A DNA stretch of 64,000 bases from Pandoraea eparura (GTDB lineage: Bacteria > Pseudomonadota > Gammaproteobacteria > Burkholderiales > Burkholderiaceae), in NCBI RefSeq assembly GCF_902459725.1, contig NZ_CABPSH010000005.1:62001-126000 (forward strand), in the 5' to 3' direction. A model generated the notes under the pieces. The model did not search any database, was not told the DNA's origin, and saw only the letters and a list, made by a program, of their open reading frames with translations. Shown here piece after piece: positions 8,419 through 17,672 of the stretch. Position numbers and translations under genes: made by a program. Within the stretch, counting starts at the first letter, position 1, and each line of letters begins with the position of its first letter.

Positions 8419-9101
8419 CATCAGCGATTGGTACTGAGGACGTCGCTCGCGCGGCAGCGCAGAGCGGCGCCGCGTCGTCCGTGTCTGCGAACGGCGCAGG
8501 CGACGAGATGCGGGAGATGTTCACGAAGCTGCTGGTCGCGCAGATTCGACATCAGGACCCGCTCAATCCGACCGATCCGGCGCAGTTCGTGGCGCAGCTC
8601 ACGCAATTGAGCCAGGCCGAATCGATGCAACAGATGAGCCAGCGGGTGCTGGCACAGACCAAGGTGCTCTCGGGCATGCAGGGCTATGCGCTGGGCGGTC
8701 ATGTCGGTCGCGACGTGAGCGTGGAGACGACGCGCGTCGAGCGCGTGAGCGGTCAACCGATTCGCGGCACGGTCGATCTGCCCGCGCAGAGCGAGAGGGC
8801 CGAGGTCGTATTGCGCAGCAGTGACGGCAGAACGATCCGCAAGCCATTGCCGGCATCCTCGGGACGCACCGGCTTCACCCTCGACGACGCCTGGTTCGCC
8901 GAGCACCGCTTGGGCACGGGCCGCTTCGATATTCACGTTCAGGCCGGCAGCACGACGCTGCCGGTTCGTATGTCGGGCCGTGTCGAGCGCGTGCATCTGG
9001 ACGACGCCGGCGCGCGTGTCGATGTGTTGGGCGTGGGAACGAACCTCGACGCGGCAACCCTCAAGGAATTGTCGGGCAGCGCGCCTTTGGGCGCGGCCTG
9101 A
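8415..9101 (+). CDS. flgD: Flagellar hook assembly scaffold FlgD
   Basis: The 228-residue protein has the conserved FlgD N-terminal segment (about 35-75, with MFTKLLVAQIRHQDPLNPTD-type sequence and QFVAQLTQLSQAES) and a C-terminal beta-rich Tudor/fibronectin-like part. FlgD caps the growing hook and is removed once the hook is finished. It overlaps flgC by four bases and precedes flgE by 15 bases. Confidence 0.93.
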   Translation: MTSAIGTEDVARAAAQSGAASSVSANGAGDEMREMFTKLLVAQIRHQDPLNPTDPAQFVAQLTQLSQAESMQQMSQRVLAQTKVLSGMQGYALGGHVGRDVSVETTRVERVSGQPIRGTVDLPAQSERAEVVLRSSDGRTIRKPLPASSGRTGFTLDDAWFAEHRLGTGRFDIHVQAGSTTLPVRMSGRVERVHLDDAGARVDVLGVGTNLDAATLKELSGSAPLGAA

Positions 9102-9116
9102 ACACAGGAGCACAAC

Positions 9117-10220
9117 ATGAGTTTCGATATCGCCCTGTCGGGCATCAACGCCATCAATCAGTCGCTGGAGACGATCTCGCAGAACATCTCCAACGTGTCG
9201 ACCAAAGGATACAAGTCTGCCACGACCCGTTTCGCTTCGGCGATGGCAGAAGCGCAGCCGGCAGGCGTCAAGGTCAGCGGCACCGAATATTCGGTCGGCG
9301 CCAGCGGTAGTCTGCAGAATTCCGGGAATCGCCTGCACCAGGCAATTCAAGGCGATGGCTTCTTCGTGCTTCGGGAGACGAATGGCCAGCGTGTTTATTC
9401 GCGCGTCGGCGATTTCGCCGTCGACAAGGACAACAAGCTCGTCGACGGGAGCGGGCGACTCGTGCAGGGCTTTGCGCAGGGTCAGTCGAACGTGTCGGAT
9501 GTGACGATCGACAAGCGCCCGGTGGCGGCGCTCGCCAGCGCTTCGGTCGACATCAAGGGCCGTTTGCCCGACCCGTTGCCGACGACCGCCGGCCAGATCG
9601 GCGAGGCGTCCGTCACGTTCCGCGACGCCAATGGCGACATGGTGGTGCGAGGCCTGCGCTTCGCGATGCAGGACGGCCCGCTGCGCCTGGAGGTCTCCGA
9701 AGTCGACGGTGCCAACGTGACTGTGTTGGGGACTCTCGATCCTGCCACGATGATGCTGGATCGGGCGCCCGGTGCCGGCACGCTGCCGACGCTGGACTTC
9801 TCCGGCATGGCGTCTCAGCGCGGCGCGTTCACCGCGAGCGCGACCGAAGTCGGCGGCCGAGAGGCGGGCGAGTTTGTTCGCGCTCGCATCGACAAGGATG
9901 GATCGGTCGTCGCGGAATACAGCAACGGCGCGAGCGAAACGCGATATCAACTCGCGCTCGGTGAGTTCGCCAACGCCGGTGGCCTCGCGCCTGCCGACGG
10001 TACCGTTTGGCGCGAGACCGGCGAGTCGGGCGTGGCGCAACTGCGTCGTCCGGGCGAGGGCGCCACGGGCGTGCTCGTGAGCAACGCGCTGGAAGGCTCG
10101 AACGTCAACGTGACGGACGAACTGGTGAACCTGATGTCAGCGCAGCGCAACTATCAGGCGAACACCAAGGTCATCTCGACGCAGAACGAGATGATGCGCA
10201 ACCTGATGCAGTCGATCTGA
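9117..10220 (+). CDS. flgE: Flagellar hook protein FlgE
   Basis: The 367-residue protein begins with the hook signature SGINAINQSLETISQNISN and NVSTKGYKS (about 8-35) and ends with the conserved NLMSAQRNYQANTKVI helix (about 340-357). FlgE polymerises into the flexible hook. It is somewhat shorter than FlgE of peritrichous systems (about 400), meaning a reduced surface domain. An ACACAGGAGCAC ribosome site precedes the ATG. Confidence 0.94.
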   Translation: MSFDIALSGINAINQSLETISQNISNVSTKGYKSATTRFASAMAEAQPAGVKVSGTEYSVGASGSLQNSGNRLHQAIQGDGFFVLRETNGQRVYSRVGDFAVDKDNKLVDGSGRLVQGFAQGQSNVSDVTIDKRPVAALASASVDIKGRLPDPLPTTAGQIGEASVTFRDANGDMVVRGLRFAMQDGPLRLEVSEVDGANVTVLGTLDPATMMLDRAPGAGTLPTLDFSGMASQRGAFTASATEVGGREAGEFVRARIDKDGSVVAEYSNGASETRYQLALGEFANAGGLAPADGTVWRETGESGVAQLRRPGEGATGVLVSNALEGSNVNVTDELVNLMSAQRNYQANTKVISTQNEMMRNLMQSI

Positions 10221-10224
10221 CGCG

Positions 10225-10956
10225 ATGGATGCCCTGATCTATACCGCGATGTCCGGCGCGCAGCGCGCGCAGGACGCCCAGCAGGTCGTCGCGCAGAATC
10301 TCGCCAACACGGCGACCACCGGCTTTCGCGCGTCGCTGGCCGTGGCACAGGCCAACGCCCTGCCGGGCGCGGGTCTTGCGTCGCGCCACTATGCCGTGCA
10401 GGCGCCGGCCGGCCTCGACACCACGCCGGGCGTGCTCGAACCCACGGGGCGTGCGCTCGACGTCGCCATCGACGGGGACGGTTATCTTGCGCTCGCGGCG
10501 CGACCGGAAGACGGCGCCGATGTTGTCTACTCACGCGGCGGCGCCCTCACGCTCGACGGTGACGGCACCTTGCGACTGCAGGGCCGTGTCTTGCTGGGCG
10601 ACGGTGGGCCCATCGTGGTGCCGCCGCATCGCGAACTCGACATCGGTGAGGACGGCACGGTGGCGGTCGTGCTCGCCGGCACCTCGGATCTGGTGCCGGT
10701 CGGCCGCCTGCAACGGGTGATCGCGATGCCCGGCGACATGCACAACGCAGGCAGCGGCGTGCTCGTGAGCGATGCCGGCGTGTTGCCGGGTGATGACGTC
10801 ACGCTGCGTGGTGGCCATCGCGAAGCGAGCAACGTGTCCGCCGTCGGGGCGATGGTTCAGAGCATGAACGCGAGCCGCGACTTCGAAATGCAGATGCGCG
10901 TGCTCAAGATCGCCGACGACATGGCCGAGGGCGGCAACCGCCTCATGCGCGGCTGA
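10225..10956 (+). CDS. flgF: Flagellar proximal rod protein FlgF
   Basis: The 243-residue protein starts MDALIYTAMSGAQRA and has VAQNLANTATTGFRAS (about 22-37), both characteristic of FlgF, and a C-terminal AMVQSMNASRDFEMQM helix. It forms part of the proximal rod. Only four bases separate it from flgE, so it is co-translated. The next gene, flgG, is 46 bases downstream. Confidence 0.93.
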   Translation: MDALIYTAMSGAQRAQDAQQVVAQNLANTATTGFRASLAVAQANALPGAGLASRHYAVQAPAGLDTTPGVLEPTGRALDVAIDGDGYLALAARPEDGADVVYSRGGALTLDGDGTLRLQGRVLLGDGGPIVVPPHRELDIGEDGTVAVVLAGTSDLVPVGRLQRVIAMPGDMHNAGSGVLVSDAGVLPGDDVTLRGGHREASNVSAVGAMVQSMNASRDFEMQMRVLKIADDMAEGGNRLMRG

Positions 10957-11002
10957 ACCCTGTCCATCCCAACGTCATCCCAACTTCTTCCTTCGAGATG
11001 TC

Positions 11003-11791
11003 ATGAATCCCGCACTTCTCATCGCCCGCACGGCGGTTCACGCGCAAGACGCGCAGTTACAGACCATTGCCAACAATCTGGCCAATGTGAACACGACGGG
11101 CTTCAAACGCGACCGGCTTGCGTTCGAAGACACGTTCTATCGTGCCGTTCGCCCGGCGGGCGCCCGCACGCAAGGCGACGCGACGTTGCCGGGCGGCATG
11201 TACTTCGGCACCGGCGTGCGGATTGCCGGCACGCAAAAGCAGTTCATCAACGGCACCGAGCAGGACACCCAGAACGCGCTGGATGTCGCCATCACCGGCC
11301 GTGGCTTCCTGCAAGTCGAGATGCCGGACGGCGAGACCGCCTATACCCGTGCCGGCAATCTTCGGCTCGATGCCGATGGTCGCATGGTCACACAGGCAGG
11401 TCACCCGCTCGTGGGCGATATCGTCGTGCCGCCGGGCGCGCGCGACCTCACGATCAGCGCCGACGGCGACGTCAGCGCAACGCAGACCGGCGACACCGAG
11501 CCGACGTCGCTCGGCCGCCTGCAACTGGCCGACTTCGTGAATCCGTCCGGCCTGCGTCCGATGGGCAGCAACCTGTTCGCCGAGACGGTGGCGAGCGGTC
11601 CGGCCATCGAAGGCAACCCGGGCGAAGAGAATCTCGGGCTGCTGCGGCAAAAGGCGCTCGAAGGCTCGAACGTCGTGGCCATCGAAGAAATGGTGAACAT
11701 GATTACCGCACAGCGCGCGTATGAAATGAGCACCAAGGTGCTGTCGGCCGCGGACAACATGATGCAGAGCCTCGCGCAGGTTGCGCGCTAA
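11003..11791 (+). CDS. flgG: Flagellar distal rod protein FlgG
   Basis: The 262-residue protein has the rod signature TIANNLANVNTTGFKRDR (about 20-37) and the C-terminal VNMITAQRAYEMSTKVL segment (about 232-248), both highly conserved in FlgG. FlgG forms the straight distal rod that passes through the L and P rings. The length matches FlgG (about 260). flgH follows after 21 bases. Confidence 0.95.
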   Translation: MNPALLIARTAVHAQDAQLQTIANNLANVNTTGFKRDRLAFEDTFYRAVRPAGARTQGDATLPGGMYFGTGVRIAGTQKQFINGTEQDTQNALDVAITGRGFLQVEMPDGETAYTRAGNLRLDADGRMVTQAGHPLVGDIVVPPGARDLTISADGDVSATQTGDTEPTSLGRLQLADFVNPSGLRPMGSNLFAETVASGPAIEGNPGEENLGLLRQKALEGSNVVAIEEMVNMITAQRAYEMSTKVLSAADNMMQSLAQVAR

Positions 11792-11812
11792 CGGACGCGG
11801 ACGGAGACGACG

Positions 11813-12517
11813 ATGACGTACGCAACGGCCTGTCGGTCGCGCAATGCCAGGATGATCTGTCGCGGCGCGCGTGTCGCGATCACGCTGGCGCTCGCTGCGG
11901 TGCTCACCGGCTGCGCGGGCTTTCTGCCGCCGCAACTCGAAGAGAGCGACGACCTGCCGAGCGTGGCCGAGATGTCATCGCAAGGGCAGGCGGGTGGCCT
12001 CTTTTCCGCCGGGCATGCGTTGTCGCTCACCTCGGACCAGCGGGCGTTTCGCGCGGGCGACGTCCTGACCATCGTATTGCAGGAGCAGACGCAGGCCAGC
12101 AAGCGCGCGGGCACTCGCCTGGACAAGCGCAGCGACATGTCCATCGACGACGCCACGCTGATGGGAAAGCCGCTCATCGGCGACACCGCGCTCGGCGCGC
12201 GACGGGGATTTCGCGGCGATAGTTCGAGCACGGCGCAGAACACGCTGCGTGGGGCGATCACGGTGATCGTGCATCGCGTGTTGCCCAGCGGGTTGCTGCA
12301 TGTACGCGGAGAGAAACGCCTGTTTCTGAACCAGGGCGAGGAAACCGTACGCGTAGCCGGTTACGTGCGCGCGGGCGATATCGATACGACCAACCGCGTC
12401 TCGTCGCTGCGCGTGGCCAACGCGCGCATCCAGTATTTCGGCACCGGTGCGCTCGCCGACAGCAACAACCCCGGCTGGCTCACGCGCTTTTTCAACAGCC
12501 AGTTCGCACCGCTCTGA
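11813..12517 (+). CDS. flgH: Flagellar L-ring lipoprotein FlgH
   Basis: The 234-residue protein has a lipoprotein signal with LTGC and the lipidated Cys at residue 34, followed by the FlgH core with FRAGDVLTIVLQEQTQASKRA (about 80-100) and the C-terminal IQYFGTGALADSNNPGWLTR block (about 203-222) typical of FlgH. It forms the L ring in the outer membrane. The ATG at 11813 has GGAG six bases upstream; a second ATG at 11852 would give a more usual signal length (Cys21) but lacks as good a site. Confidence 0.94.
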   Translation: MTYATACRSRNARMICRGARVAITLALAAVLTGCAGFLPPQLEESDDLPSVAEMSSQGQAGGLFSAGHALSLTSDQRAFRAGDVLTIVLQEQTQASKRAGTRLDKRSDMSIDDATLMGKPLIGDTALGARRGFRGDSSSTAQNTLRGAITVIVHRVLPSGLLHVRGEKRLFLNQGEETVRVAGYVRAGDIDTTNRVSSLRVANARIQYFGTGALADSNNPGWLTRFFNSQFAPL

Positions 12518-12527
12518 GGGAGTCCGT

Positions 12528-13679
12528 ATGTTCCGATTGCCCGACACGCTCGCGCGTGTGCCGCGTGGGTTCCACGCGCTGTGCCTGTCGACGATGATCG
12601 TCATGGTCGCGCTGATGGTCGTGGCCCCGGCCAGCCATGCGCAAACCGTGCGCCATTACGTCAACGTGGAAGGCGTGCGCGATAACCAACTGGTTGGCTA
12701 CGGTCTCGTCGTGGGGCTGGCCGGCACCGGCGACGGCCCGCGCTCGCGCCATTCCAGCCAATCGCTCGCCAACCTGCTCAAGCAATTCGGCGTCAGCATG
12801 CCCGAGAACGTGCAACTGCGCTCGCGCAACGTCGCCGCCGTGATGGTCAGCGCGACCTATCCGTCTGGCTTCCTGCGCGGGCAGACCATCGATGTCACCG
12901 TGTCGTCGATGGGCGACGCGCGCAGCCTGCGCGGCGGCACGCTGTTGCTCACGCAGCTTCGTGCGGTCGACGGCCAGACTTACGCGCTTGCGCAGGGCAA
13001 CCTGGTCGTGAGCGGCATGCAGGCCGAGGGTCGCAGCGGGTCGCGCGTGCAGAAGAATACGCCGACCGCCGGGCGCGTGCCTAACGGGGCGACGATCGAG
13101 CAGGAAATTCCCGTGCCGGCCGGCGAGGGCGGCGCCATGCGCCTGAGCCTGAAGCGTCCGGACTTCCAGCTGGCCGCGAACATCGCCGACGCCATCAACG
13201 CCCGCTTCGGCGAGCGCACCGCGCAGGCGAAGAACGGCAGCACCGTCGAGGTGACGTCGCCCGACGACGCCGATGCACGCGTGCGCTTTCTCGCCGAAGT
13301 GCATGCACTGCCCGTGCCGGGCGTGAGCCGAGTGCCGCGCGCGGTCATCAACGCGCGCTCGGGCACGGTGGTGATTTCGCAGGGCGTGACGGTGCGGCCG
13401 GTCGCCGTGTCGCATGGCTCGCTGCGCGTGACGGTGAGCGAGTCGCCCGTCATCGCCCAGCCGGCCCCGTTTTCGCGCGGCCGTACGGCAGGCGCGGCGC
13501 GCTCGCGCGTCGACGTGGCGGAAGACGATACGGATATCCACGTCTGGCCGGCCGGCGTCGATCTGCAGACCATCGTCGACAGCCTGCGCCGCTCCGGCGC
13601 CACCCCCGACGACGTGATTTCGATTCTCCAGGCCCTGGACGAGGCTGGCGCGCTGAACGGCGAGCTGCACGTGATTTGA
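12528..13679 (+). CDS. flgI: Flagellar P-ring protein FlgI
   Basis: The 383-residue protein has a signal peptide (about 1-38, ending SHA-Q), then the mature FlgI start with VEGVRDNQLVGYGLVVGLAG and GDGPRSRHSSQSL blocks, and it ends in DVISILQALDEAGAL, all strongly conserved. FlgI makes the periplasmic P ring around the rod. The ATG at 12528 follows GAGGGAG. P-ring assembly normally needs the chaperone FlgA, which is not encoded in this window. Confidence 0.95.
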   Translation: MFRLPDTLARVPRGFHALCLSTMIVMVALMVVAPASHAQTVRHYVNVEGVRDNQLVGYGLVVGLAGTGDGPRSRHSSQSLANLLKQFGVSMPENVQLRSRNVAAVMVSATYPSGFLRGQTIDVTVSSMGDARSLRGGTLLLTQLRAVDGQTYALAQGNLVVSGMQAEGRSGSRVQKNTPTAGRVPNGATIEQEIPVPAGEGGAMRLSLKRPDFQLAANIADAINARFGERTAQAKNGSTVEVTSPDDADARVRFLAEVHALPVPGVSRVPRAVINARSGTVVISQGVTVRPVAVSHGSLRVTVSESPVIAQPAPFSRGRTAGAARSRVDVAEDDTDIHVWPAGVDLQTIVDSLRRSGATPDDVISILQALDEAGALNGELHVI

Positions 13680-13696
13680 GACGGACGAGCCCAACG

Positions 13697-14017
13697 ATGA
13701 CACCCAACCCCTTGCTAATTTCCACCGCCCGGTCGCCTTTGTCTGAGGCAGGCGCAACGCCGGTGGCGCCGAGCGCGACGCTAGCGGCCGCCGCCGAGCA
13801 GTTCGAAGCGATCTTCGTCGCGCAGCTGCTTGGCGAAATGCGACGCGCCACCGCGGCACTACGCGACGATCGCGACGGTGCCGGGGCGCTGGGTCAACGC
13901 GATCGCACGACGGACGGCCTGCATGAATGGGCGGACGCACAAGTCGCGCAAGCACTGGCATCGCGTCGCGCGTTCGGCATCGCCGACACCATCATCCGGC
14001 AAATGACGCCGCGCTGA
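13697..14017 (+). CDS. flgJ: Rod-binding protein FlgJ, short form without muramidase domain
   Basis: The 106-residue protein matches only the N-terminal rod-binding domain of FlgJ: AAAEQFEAIFVAQLLGEMRRA (about 34-54) and a C-terminal helix. The glucosaminidase domain that in many gamma- and beta-proteobacterial FlgJ proteins opens the peptidoglycan for the rod is missing. Short FlgJ forms are known and rely on a separate hydrolase. I chose the ATG at 13697 over a TTG at 13676; neither has a strong ribosome site. It lies between flgI and flgK as usual. Confidence 0.85.
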   Translation: MTPNPLLISTARSPLSEAGATPVAPSATLAAAAEQFEAIFVAQLLGEMRRATAALRDDRDGAGALGQRDRTTDGLHEWADAQVAQALASRRAFGIADTIIRQMTPR

Positions 14018-14057
14018 GCGCGCGCCGCGTCCACATCGACAGGACAGGGACTCAATC

Positions 14058-15389
14058 ATGAACATGCTGAATATCGCCACGCAAGGCGTGAAGACCGCGC
14101 AGTCGCTGCTCGACAACGAGGCGCTGAACATCTCGCAGATGAGCAATTCGGCGTATACGCGCCGCGAGGTGCGCGTCGCCTCTCGCGCCGATGGCACGGT
14201 GCAGGCGCAAGACGTCGTGCGCGTGGCCGGGCTGGAACAGCGGCGTCAGTTGTGGCGAGCGGTGTCCGGCGCCGGCGAATGGGAGGCCCAAAAGCCGCAT
14301 CTCGCCGCGCTGCTCACGCAACTGGGCGGCACCGATGTGGCGAGCGATCCGCTTGGCCTGCGCGAGCTCGTCGGCGCACTCGACCACGAGGCCCAGACGC
14401 TTGGCAGCGATGTCCACGCCGATGGCGTTTTCGCCGCGTTGGGGCGTGTCGCCGAGCGCACGAACGCCATGTTCTCGGCGTTGGGACGCCTGCGCGAGAC
14501 CGTCAATGCGGTGCGGGCCGGGGAAGCGGAAAAGGTGAATCGCCTCACGACGGCCCTGGCGGATCTGAATCGCCTGCACCGTCTGGCGCCGGACGAGGCG
14601 GGCCGACTGGCCATCGAGGATCAACGCGATCAGACGCTGGGCGAACTCGCGACATTTCTCGACGTGGACGTGCGAGCCGATACCAGCGGGGCGTACCACG
14701 TGCTGACGCAAGGCGGGCACCCGCTGGTGCTGGGCAATCGTGCCGCGCAACTGGACGTCCGTGCCGAGGGCGGCTATTCGGTCGTGGCCGGCGCGTCGCG
14801 CGTGGATGTGCCGGTCGGCACCCTCGGCGGACGTCTGGGTGGCCTCGACCGCTTCCTCACCGGAGCGCTCGACTCGCGCATCGCCGACATGACGGACGTC
14901 GCGCGCACGTTGGTCGATCAACTTAACCGCGCGCACGCCGATGTGGCTTCGGGCGATTTCAGCGATACGCCGCTGCTGAAGCTGGCGACCGGCCCGGATG
15001 GCCTGCCGCAGATGCAGCGTATGGCCCAGACGGCGCAACACCTCGCGCTCGACGCGGACAGCGCCAACGGAAACGGCAAGACGCTGCATCGCCTCAAAGC
15101 CGCGCTCAGTGGCCCCGTGCCGCTTTCGGGGCGCGTGGGTACGACGCTGGTCGAAGCCATGAGCGCGCTGGCCGCCGAGACGGGCCGGCGCACAAGCGAA
15201 ATCGACGCGAGCACCGCGTCGGCAGGGGCGGTGCTGGTGTCCGCAAGGGGCCAGTTCCAGAAGCAGGCAGGCGTCGACGAGACCGAATCGGGCGGCGCGC
15301 TCATGGCCTACATGAAGCTCTACCGTGCGAATGCCAGGGTGGCCTCGGTGGCCAACGAGCTGTTCGACGCCACGCTGGCCATGGTCTGA
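14058..15389 (+). CDS. flgK: Flagellar hook-filament junction protein FlgK (HAP1)
   Basis: The 443-residue protein begins with a degenerate version of the FlgK signature (NIATQGVKTAQSLLDNEALN and SNSAYTRREV, about 4-36) and ends with an MAYMKLYRANARVASVANELFDATL helix typical of hook-associated proteins. FlgK joins hook to filament. It is shorter than many FlgK proteins (about 550-650), as in other lateral systems. The ATG follows an ACAGGGACTC region. flgL is 25 bases downstream. Confidence 0.9.
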   Translation: MNMLNIATQGVKTAQSLLDNEALNISQMSNSAYTRREVRVASRADGTVQAQDVVRVAGLEQRRQLWRAVSGAGEWEAQKPHLAALLTQLGGTDVASDPLGLRELVGALDHEAQTLGSDVHADGVFAALGRVAERTNAMFSALGRLRETVNAVRAGEAEKVNRLTTALADLNRLHRLAPDEAGRLAIEDQRDQTLGELATFLDVDVRADTSGAYHVLTQGGHPLVLGNRAAQLDVRAEGGYSVVAGASRVDVPVGTLGGRLGGLDRFLTGALDSRIADMTDVARTLVDQLNRAHADVASGDFSDTPLLKLATGPDGLPQMQRMAQTAQHLALDADSANGNGKTLHRLKAALSGPVPLSGRVGTTLVEAMSALAAETGRRTSEIDASTASAGAVLVSARGQFQKQAGVDETESGGALMAYMKLYRANARVASVANELFDATLAMV

Positions 15390-15414
15390 GCGACGTTCGG
15401 GAAAGGACATCCTC

Positions 15415-16311
15415 ATGCAAATCCATCATCACTTCAGCCGCTTCGAACGCGAGCACGTGCTGCGCGACATGAACGAGCGGCTCGAACGCCTGACCGACCG
15501 CGCGCGCGAAGAAAAGCGCGTGCTTCACGCCTCGGACGATCCCGTCGATTTCGAGCGCATTGCGCGTATCGACCGTGCGCAGCAGACGCTCGCGCAACGC
15601 ACGAAGGTCATCGCCAGCCTCGAGGCCGATCTCAAGCAAGCGAGCGTAAGTTTCAAGAACGCTTACGACCGGTTGAGTGCGTTCAAGAGCGATGTCGTGA
15701 CGAAGGCGGGCACGCTGCAAGGCGGCGTGGCACTGGACGACGTCGGCAAGATCCATGCGCTGATGCGCGGTCTCACCGACGCGTTCAACCTCCGTCGCGC
15801 CGACGGCAGCCATGTGTTCGCGCGCATCGGTGCGCCCATCACCGATACGGCCGCGCCCGGTGCTGGGACGACGAATTTCACGCTGACGGCGAACGCGCCC
15901 GCGCCCGCGTCCATCGAGATCGGCGACGGGCTGCACCACAGTCACCCGCCACGGACGTGGCAGGGGGTGCCGGATCTGCTCAATCGCCTCGGGGCGGCTG
16001 CGGCGTCGTTGGCGAATGACGTCAGCCCCGATGCGGTCGCGGTACTGCGAGCGCTGGCTGACCCGATCGATGATCAGTTGACGCGGATTGCCGACGTGCA
16101 ATTCGCGAACGACCACAGCGCAAAGCGGCTCGAGGCAGTGCGCAAGGAGCATGGGGTGCACAGCGAGGTGCTCGTCAAGGCGCGCGTCGCGATCGAGGGC
16201 AAGCCCGCCACCGAGGCATTTCCGGAACTGATGGCCTTGTATCGCGCCATGTCGGCGGCGCGCACGGCACATGCCGAGGTGGGCAAGTTGTCGTTCTTCG
16301 ATGTCCTCTGA
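15415..16311 (+). CDS. flgL: Flagellar hook-filament junction protein FlgL (HAP3)
   Basis: The 298-residue protein is flagellin-like at both ends: an N-terminal helix to about residue 110 with ASDDPVDFERIARID (about 38-52), the FlgL counterpart of the flagellin hairpin, and a C-terminal helix with LMALYRAMSAARTAHAEV. FlgL is the second junction protein between hook and filament. The ATG at 15415 follows GGGAAAGGACATCC; an upstream in-frame extension overlaps flgK and is rejected. Confidence 0.9.
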   Translation: MQIHHHFSRFEREHVLRDMNERLERLTDRAREEKRVLHASDDPVDFERIARIDRAQQTLAQRTKVIASLEADLKQASVSFKNAYDRLSAFKSDVVTKAGTLQGGVALDDVGKIHALMRGLTDAFNLRRADGSHVFARIGAPITDTAAPGAGTTNFTLTANAPAPASIEIGDGLHHSHPPRTWQGVPDLLNRLGAAAASLANDVSPDAVAVLRALADPIDDQLTRIADVQFANDHSAKRLEAVRKEHGVHSEVLVKARVAIEGKPATEAFPELMALYRAMSAARTAHAEVGKLSFFDVL

Positions 16312-16365
16312 TGGCTTCCGATGCCTTCATGTGCCCGCATCGTCTGAACGAACAGGACAGGACTC

Positions 16366-17514
16366 ATGGTTGACGTGATTCGAGAGATTCCCGGGGGCGC
16401 GGCCCGCGCGAATCCCCGTACCGGCGACGTCGCGCAAACCGGCGCCTCGACGCGAGCGTTGACGGAGGCGCGTTCGGCGACCGCCACACTGGGCGTGACC
16501 GGCGCGATGCGCGCGGGCGCGTCGGCGTGGCTGGCGTCGCCGTGCGCGGCGCCCGTCGACCGGCAGCGTGTCGCGCAAGTCGCCGAGCTGATTTCGACGC
16601 ATGCCGTAGCGAGCCGGGCAAACGCGGGCGCGCAATGGCTGGCGACGCTTCACGCGTCGGCGAGCACGGCGTTGGCGTCGCTGTCGCGCTGGCGCGACGG
16701 CGATCCGGCATCGCAGTCGCAGGCACGCCGTACCCTGGATGCCCTGGTCGTCCAATGGGACGCCCGCGAGCGCGCTAGCCTCGGGACGGTCGACGACCGG
16801 CTGCATTTCGATGCACAGGGACGCACGCCGAAACGGTTCACCGTCGAGGGCGTTGCCCCCGCGCAGTGGCGTGCGTCGGCGACCGGGCAGATCACGCTCT
16901 TTCCCGCCGGACCGTACCGGGCGGGTGTCGAGATCGACGTGGCGAACGCGGTGTCGCAGGCGGGATTGCGTCGTCGCACGGCGCGCGCGCTCGCCGCTTA
17001 CGGCATCACGCTGGAGCCGCCCCCGCCGGAACGCAGTTGGGTGATGAGCGCGCCCGGCGCGGCTTGGCCGTCGCTGGCGTCACGCTTCGCCATCGCGCAA
17101 ACGGCATCGTCCGCGTCACAGCAAGCAATGGCTGGAGGTGCCGATGGCGTCGCGCGACGCGCAACGCTTCGCGAGGCGCCGGATGCCATCGCGCCCCAGT
17201 CATGGCGCGTCGATGGAGCGGACGCCGTTGCCCAGACGCGGCGCGCGCTCGCCTCGATGGTGCACGCCATTCGAGAGGCCCACACATTGGCGCGAAACAC
17301 GGCGCGCGCGTCGGCACAGGCCGTCGGTCGCGCGGCGGGCAGTGCCGGACACGCTGCGGCCAACGACAGCGCTTACGCCACGGCGATCGCCTCGGCAAAT
17401 GCATGGGCGACAAGGCTCGGCAAGCAACCGCCGTTCGTGGCGCTGACGCTCGCGATGCCGGGCGGCGTGCCGGTCAGCCGTGCCAACGTTCGGGCGTTGC
17501 TGGCCGACAGCTAA
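16366..17514 (+). CDS. LafW-like putative hook-associated protein
   Basis: I do not recognise a domain in this 382-residue protein. It is Ala/Arg-rich, with helical segments at about 60-135 and 265-350 and a more beta-like middle (about 145-215). In enteric Flag-2 loci the slot between flgL and the flagellin gene holds lafW, annotated as a hook-associated protein, so position suggests the same here. It starts 54 bases after flgL with ACAGGACTC before the ATG, and keeps the codon style of its neighbours. An export substrate, a filament modifier or a chaperone are also possible. The lafZ regulator of enteric loci is not present after it. Confidence 0.5.
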   Translation: MVDVIREIPGGAARANPRTGDVAQTGASTRALTEARSATATLGVTGAMRAGASAWLASPCAAPVDRQRVAQVAELISTHAVASRANAGAQWLATLHASASTALASLSRWRDGDPASQSQARRTLDALVVQWDARERASLGTVDDRLHFDAQGRTPKRFTVEGVAPAQWRASATGQITLFPAGPYRAGVEIDVANAVSQAGLRRRTARALAAYGITLEPPPPERSWVMSAPGAAWPSLASRFAIAQTASSASQQAMAGGADGVARRATLREAPDAIAPQSWRVDGADAVAQTRRALASMVHAIREAHTLARNTARASAQAVGRAAGSAGHAAANDSAYATAIASANAWATRLGKQPPFVALTLAMPGGVPVSRANVRALLADS

Positions 17515-17585
17515 GCGCGGCGGGTGCTGTGCGCGAACGCAGGCGCGACGCTCACGAGATGGGAAAAATCATCGCCGGAAGGCAT

Positions 17586-17614
17586 TAACAAATGTTGTGA
17601 CGGGACGCCTTATC
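17586..17614 (+). promoter_or_regulatory. Possible sigma-28-type promoter of the flagellin gene
   Basis: TAACAAAT (17586-17593) and GCCTTATC (17607-17614), 13 bases apart, loosely resemble the TAAAGTTT / GCCGATAA sigma-28 consensus. They lie about 60 bases upstream of the flagellin ATG, within the 158-base gap after the lafW-like gene. Spacing is two bases longer than ideal and the match is partial. Confidence 0.3.
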
Positions 17615-17672
17615 ACGGTGAGGCAGGCCATCCGGTCTGCCAGATTGCTCACCAGCACAAGGAGCCCTAGCA

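Noticed and set aside
14052-15416. Long minus-strand open frame opposite flgK
   Set aside because: flgK is clearly recognised on the other strand and the antisense product has no family features.
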